A DNA stretch of 64,000 nucleotides from Naganishia liquefaciens (Eukaryota > Basidiomycota > Tremellomycetes > Filobasidiales > Filobasidiaceae), in the NCBI GenBank assembly GCA_013423385.1, contig BLZA01000024.1:59371-123370 (forward strand), written 5' to 3'. Below are positions 59,842-64,000 of this stretch, one piece after another. The notes below the pieces were generated by a model that made no database searches, had not been told where the DNA came from, and saw only the letters and a list, made by a program, of their open reading frames with translations. The position numbers and the translations under genes are program-made. Position 1 is the first letter of the stretch. Each line of letters begins with the position of its first letter.

Positions 59842-61010
59842 ATAAATAAGTATTTAATCCCAGAAAATTACCGGACTCCCCTCCAGACAGCTGTCTACAC
59901 ACTCTTTCAAACATGTCCGATCAGAAATGGGCCCTTCAGTATTCGCGATTTATGGCCGTTTTTCTTTTTTTGGTCAACCTTCTCATCTACCGCTGCCCAT
60001 TTGGCAAAGCGGGACATCGCAAGGGAGACTCCGCGATATGCAATCTGGCTTTCAAGACACAATGAGGGGACGCATATGCGCATGTTGTAAAATTACAGAA
60101 ACTTTCCTAAATCTGCGAATAATCCTTCTGTTAAGAGCCAACCGTCCTTGCCCAGTTCAGACTGCAGCTCGACCTTACGATTGATAGCTGACAAGTCAAA
60201 AAGCTGAGTTCAAGTACAAGCCGGATCCTAACGTGCCAAGTAGTGGGACGACGCAGTGGTTATGTAATGCTCACCTGTCTTAGCAACTGCCTAACTTATG
60301 CTTGTGATTCAATGCTGATGACGTAAAGTTTGCAAAGCCTGAGTCAGAGTATTGAACTTGCGCGTCAAACAATAAGATCTAATTCCGCCACCTCCAACTA
60401 TAAGATTACAAGTCACTCTGGATCTGATTTGATTATATAGCTATTTTAGGAGGCAAAGGTATTCCAGTCAAAGTTACAAGGGCTAACACAGTCATTTGGG
60501 CGAGTACCAGCCCGGCGCGGCGAGCCCCAGCGCGTCGCGGTCATTATCAGGGCAGCCTGCTGTCTATCAGCACAGCGCACCTGGGATCGGCTGGTCCTCT
60601 ACATCTTTGCTCCAAATCTGGCTAAGACTCCACCCATCCGCGTGACCGTGACGACAACTTACACTGAACGATCGCAGCAATGGCGCCGGAGTTTATGCAG
60701 CGAGCGTTGATGGTGACACCCGTGGCTGCGAGAAGCAAGAACGGAAGACGAGCCTCTGACACTAACTCCTAACCCTCAGCCGTGATCAACCTGAAAAAAA
60801 AAAACCCGAGAGGCTCAAGACCGCGGTTACGATGAAGAGTCACATGAATGATCGGACGGAGAGTGAGTAGTTGTACTTTTATCAGCGTGTCCGGCATCAC
60901 TATCTTCGTACATCTGCATGGTGAAGTGGCGGTGCGATTTGCAGATCTCCGAAGATGCTGAATACTTCGTTGAGAGCTTAGATAGCCGAGATGCTGTTTA
61001 TTAGCTTCAC
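59842..61010. other. Element debris, no gene recognised
   Basis: Short open frames only. Their sequence is not recognisable. It probably includes decayed element sequence between LTR3 and the second recombinase fragment. Confidence 0.5.
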
Positions 61011-61697
61011 GTGATTATAGATACGTACGGTTTCAGCACCAATGATGAGCTCGCGACAATTCTTGGAGAAGGCCTTCTTCGCAACAATCGCGAGGGCTTG
61101 AGACATCTCGATATAGCTGCGCTTTCTCACTATGAAGTGCTTCATGGGAAAAAGCGCAAGAGGCATATGACTCGCCGACTTGCAACATCTACCGTTGGAC
61201 GAGAGGGAAGGCCCGACTCTATGCGATATTCTGGTGATTTTGCTTTCAACGGCAGGATTAACAAGGCAGGCAAAGTCCACACAATGTGAGCCATGAAGAT
61301 AAACGGTGGGATCTCTGTCCCCTGAGCGCGTTGGGCTTCTGGTTATTCTATCGGTATGTGCAGACTGGTGATAGTGAGCAGTCAAAATAATTGCTGACGT
61401 TCGCATAATATAACAGCTTTCAGATAAGCGCGGGGGTGTTTCTGGAGACCAGTAGGAGGCGTTCCCGCGCCTCAATCACCCGAAAGAATGGCTTCCGCTT
61501 CCGTTATTTCCTGGACCAACGCAAACAAGCGAAATGAAAAAAAAGAAACCCATTATCAGGCGGTCAAGGTCCTCTTCAAGCCATCCGGCATGGGTAACAA
61601 CCTTAGTCAGGTCACCTATGTCATCCGTAGATTGGCAGCTAGAATGGCGGATTTACAAAGCGCGTTGGAGCGGGACATAGCAAGGGCGGGGCGCTGA
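61011..61697 (+). pseudogene. Crypton-like tyrosine recombinase, catalytic fragment (copy B)
   Basis: Homologous to copy A but more decayed. ILGEGLLRNNREGLRHLDIA and ALSHYEVLHGKK align with the copy A block before LRGE; here the motif reads LHGK, so the catalytic Arg is lost. GRINKAGKVHTM corresponds to the GKTNQHG block. After several stops the frame recovers at 61488 with TNANKRNEKKETHYQAVKVL and VTYVIRRLAARMADL, the counterpart of the His..Arg block; the His is replaced by Tyr. It ends at 61697, near the gypsy element that follows. Confidence 0.6.
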
Positions 61698-61809
61698 GAC
61701 ATGTCCGCTATCACCCAGGACTAATTTACGACGTTACCAAGGGAAACGATGCGCGTCGTCGCCGGGTTCACGGTCGAGCGCGGCTCATTCCGGGTTTCCC
61801 GTGACTTGA

Positions 61810-62124
61810 AGCCGTCGCTGCAATTCTAGGAGATGGTCTCTCTTCAAGTTTCCGTGTGATGAGTACAGGCTAAGTGAGACAGGAGAAAGCGCGTATCATA
61901 TACATATTCTGTTCGGCCCGGGCAAGAAGAAGAAGACAGGAAATCTGAGCGCGGAAGAGAGACAGAGGCGGCTGGACAACGGCTTATGTTTTGGATGCGG
62001 GGAGTCCGGGCAAATGTCCAGAGACTGTCCACACAGAAAGACAAGTGGGAAGAAGAAAAAGGAGATTGCGACCGTCTCGGACGAAGAGGCTGAGGACGAC
62101 ACGAAGTCCGTCGCGAAAAAATAG
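61810..62124 (+). pseudogene. Ty3/gypsy gag, C-terminal remnant
   Basis: An open stretch in the same frame as pol. It ends with a nucleocapsid-like region: Lys-rich, then LSAEERQRRLDNGLCFGCGE and a zinc-knuckle spacing C-x2-C-x4-Q-x4-C in which the usual His is Gln. It stops at TAG 62122-62124. Most of gag and the 5' LTR are missing to the left, where Crypton copy B ends at 61697. The element is therefore 5'-truncated or rearranged. Confidence 0.65.
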
Positions 62125-62268
62125 ACCGCCCCACGTCTACATCGAGGGGACGCGCGGGCGAAATCTCCAAAGACACCTCGGGATCGCAAGACAATCAGAG
62201 AAACCCCAAGACGACCAACACATCTAAAAACCCACCAATCAAGAACAGAAACAAGATGAAGCACGTAG

Positions 62269-64000
62269 CAGCGGTCGGAAAAGACCAAAAATTCGCAGGA
62301 GAGCTCAGCGAGCAGAGAACCGGTGCAACACAGCGACAATTGTACATCGGAAAACAGTAGTGATGAAAGTAGCGGGATAGAGAACAGTAGCGATGACGGA
62401 GATATGCATGCCGTACCCGCGTATAGTCACGATTCGTTGCTGGTCTCGACCGTTGCGTTCACGAAGGGCGCTCACTTACGCGTACCAGTGCGGCTGAACG
62501 TTAAAGGCCGATACATACGCCTCACAGCAATGATAGACTCAGGCGCTACTGGCAACTTCATCAATAATAGCGTAGTCGATGCAAACGGTATCGATACGGA
62601 AGCGTTGCGAATACCGATATCGCTAGCGGTTGTCGACGGGAGGAGCATCAGCTCAAGAGCCTTAACACGACGGACGCCGTACCAGAGAATGCGAATAGAT
62701 GGACGGTCGCAGAAGCTGTCGTTATTAGCAGCCTCACTAGGCAGACACGAAATCATACTGGGCTTACCGTGGCTAGAAAAGAACAACCCAATTATCGATT
62801 GGAAAACACACCGTGTGGTGCGGTATGATGTAAAATCCGAAAACGAAGAACGATTGGAACACGAGACACCATCACGGGAATCGCTACCGGAAATCGCGGC
62901 GATGGATCTGGAGGATATCCAGACTATCGATCCCAACGATGTCGAATGTTGTCTCCTGTTGTCGGTGTCTTTCGCTGCCTCAACATCGTTAGAGATTTCT
63001 GCCATGACCGGAAGTTCGATGATAGCAGTAACGAAGAACACGATACCGACCGAATTTCGGGACTTCGCGGACGTTTTTGCGAAGACCAAGGCGGACGTAT
63101 TGCCAGAACATACGAAGTTTGATCATCATATTGAACTCGAACCGGGGAAGACACCTACATTCAGTCGCATTTATGGGTTGTCAGAAACAGAAATGAAGGC
63201 CCTAGATGCGTACTTGCGTGACATGCTGAGCAAGGGTTTCATTCGTGCTTCCACATCGCCGGCGGGTGCACCCATCCTGTTTGTCAAAAAAAAGGATGGG
63301 ACACTACGGCTTTGCGTGGATTATCGGAAATTGAATCAGATTACCGTGAAGAACCGATACCCGCTGCCGCTCATACAGGAGTCGTTGGACTGCCTTCATA
63401 AAGCATCTTGGTTTAGCAAGATAGACCTCAGGGGCGCGTATAACCTCATACGTATTGCGGAGGGAGATGAGTGGAAAACGGCTTTCCGGACAAGATACGG
63501 GCTATTCGAGTACAACGTTATGCCATTCGGCTTGACAAACGCCCCAGCCACTTTCCAAAGCATGATCAACGAGGTGCTACGTCAGTATCTGGATATATTC
63601 GTGATAGTATATCTGGACGACATACTAGTGTTCTCCAACACGCGAGAGGAACATGTGGACCACGTCAGGTCCGTTCTACGAAAACTTCGCGAACACAAGT
63701 TGTGGGCGAAACCCGAAAAGTGTGAATTCTTCAGGGACACCGTGGAATTCCTAGGATATATCGTTTCGCCTAAGGGAACAGCGATGGACCCGCGCAAGGT
63801 TGAGGCAGTGGTAGATTGGCCAGTACCGAAAACAGTCAAGGATATCCGAGCATTTCTGGGATTCGCCAACTTCTACAGGAGGTTTATCGACAAGTTTTCA
63901 GAAGTAGTTGGGCCCTTGGTCCAGCTAACGAAACAGACAACGCCCTGGGAGTGGACGGCAGCGCGCCAGGACGCTTTTAACGAATTGAAGAGACGTTTCA
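62269..64000 (+). CDS. Ty3/gypsy pol: protease and reverse transcriptase (partial)
   Basis: Frame open from 62269 to the window end; the first in-frame ATG is at 62404. A retropepsin comes first (AMIDSGATGNFINNSVVD; the active Asp codon is 62536-62538), followed by LGLPWLEKNNPIIDW. The reverse transcriptase follows: PGKTPTFSRIYGLSETEMKA, SPAGAPILFVKKKDGTLRLC, VDYRKLNQITVKNRYPLPLI, FSKIDLRGAYNLIRI, and the polymerase motif IVYLDDILVFS with YLDD at 63610-63621. FLGFANFYRRFI and the beginning of the RNase H region (WEWTAARQDAF) come next. RNase H and integrase lie beyond the window. The pol frame itself is unbroken, so the element may be fairly young. It is separated from gag by three in-frame stops (62122, 62257, 62266). 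Confidence 0.93.

Noticed and set aside
1-64000. CRISPR array or bacterial operon
   Set aside because: No regular repeat-spacer structure; genes are spliced and eukaryotic throughout.

Overview
The window is a piece of a fungal nuclear genome, most likely from a basidiomycete. Coding regions are cut by many short introns, mostly about 45-80 nt, with GT..AG ends and CTAAC/CTGAC-like branch sites. The families are fungal: Zn2Cys6 regulator, GH115 alpha-glucuronidase, eukaryotic glutamine synthetase, myo-inositol oxygenase, RRS1. Frequent CGA arginine codons and the intron style would fit a tremellomycete-like lineage, but that placement is a guess.

Layout. 0.4-2.8 kb: secreted type-B carboxylesterase (+). 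3.2-5.2 kb: beta-lactamase-fold serine hydrolase (-). 5.9-7.1 kb: ribosome biogenesis factor RRS1 (-). 10.7-12.9 kb: large secreted HExxH metalloprotease (-). 13-18 kb: gene-poor, with an F-box-like relic and one orphan ORF. 18.4-19.6 kb: myo-inositol oxygenase (-). 23.4-24.6 kb: glutamine synthetase (+). 27.9-30.0 kb: a second HExxH metalloprotease, paralogous to the first and in the opposite orientation. 30.7-33.7 kb: Zn2Cys6 transcription factor (+). 34.6-36.9 kb: three intronless unrecognised ORFs in tandem (-). 37.0-38.9 kb: FAD-dependent amine/amino-acid oxidoreductase (-). 39.3-43.4 kb: GH115 alpha-glucuronidase (-). 44.8-45.4 kb: small membrane protein (-). 45.9-48.7 kb: lysophosphatidate acyltransferase (-). 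50.5-51.4 kb: a second F-box-like relic. 51.9-54.2 kb: proline/glutamine-rich vWA-domain protein (-).

From 54.5 kb to the right edge the sequence is a nest of mobile-element debris. It holds a Crypton-like (Ndc10/GCR1-type) tyrosine recombinase split into an N-terminal and a catalytic piece, and between them two solo LTRs each bounded by a perfect 5-bp target-site duplication. Further right come a diverged third LTR, a second Crypton-like catalytic fragment, and a Ty3/gypsy gag-pol whose reverse transcriptase is open at the window end.

Functional themes. Several genes are predicted secreted enzymes (esterase, two metalloproteases, GH115), and each of these four has a TATA box about 57-67 nt before its ATG. 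MIOX and GH115 both yield glucuronic acid, from inositol and from glucuronoxylan respectively. The most unusual items are the paralogous metalloprotease family with independently expanded repeat linkers, the dense TGTCAC motif array next to the recombinase relic, and the outsized introns in the acyltransferase and GH115 genes.
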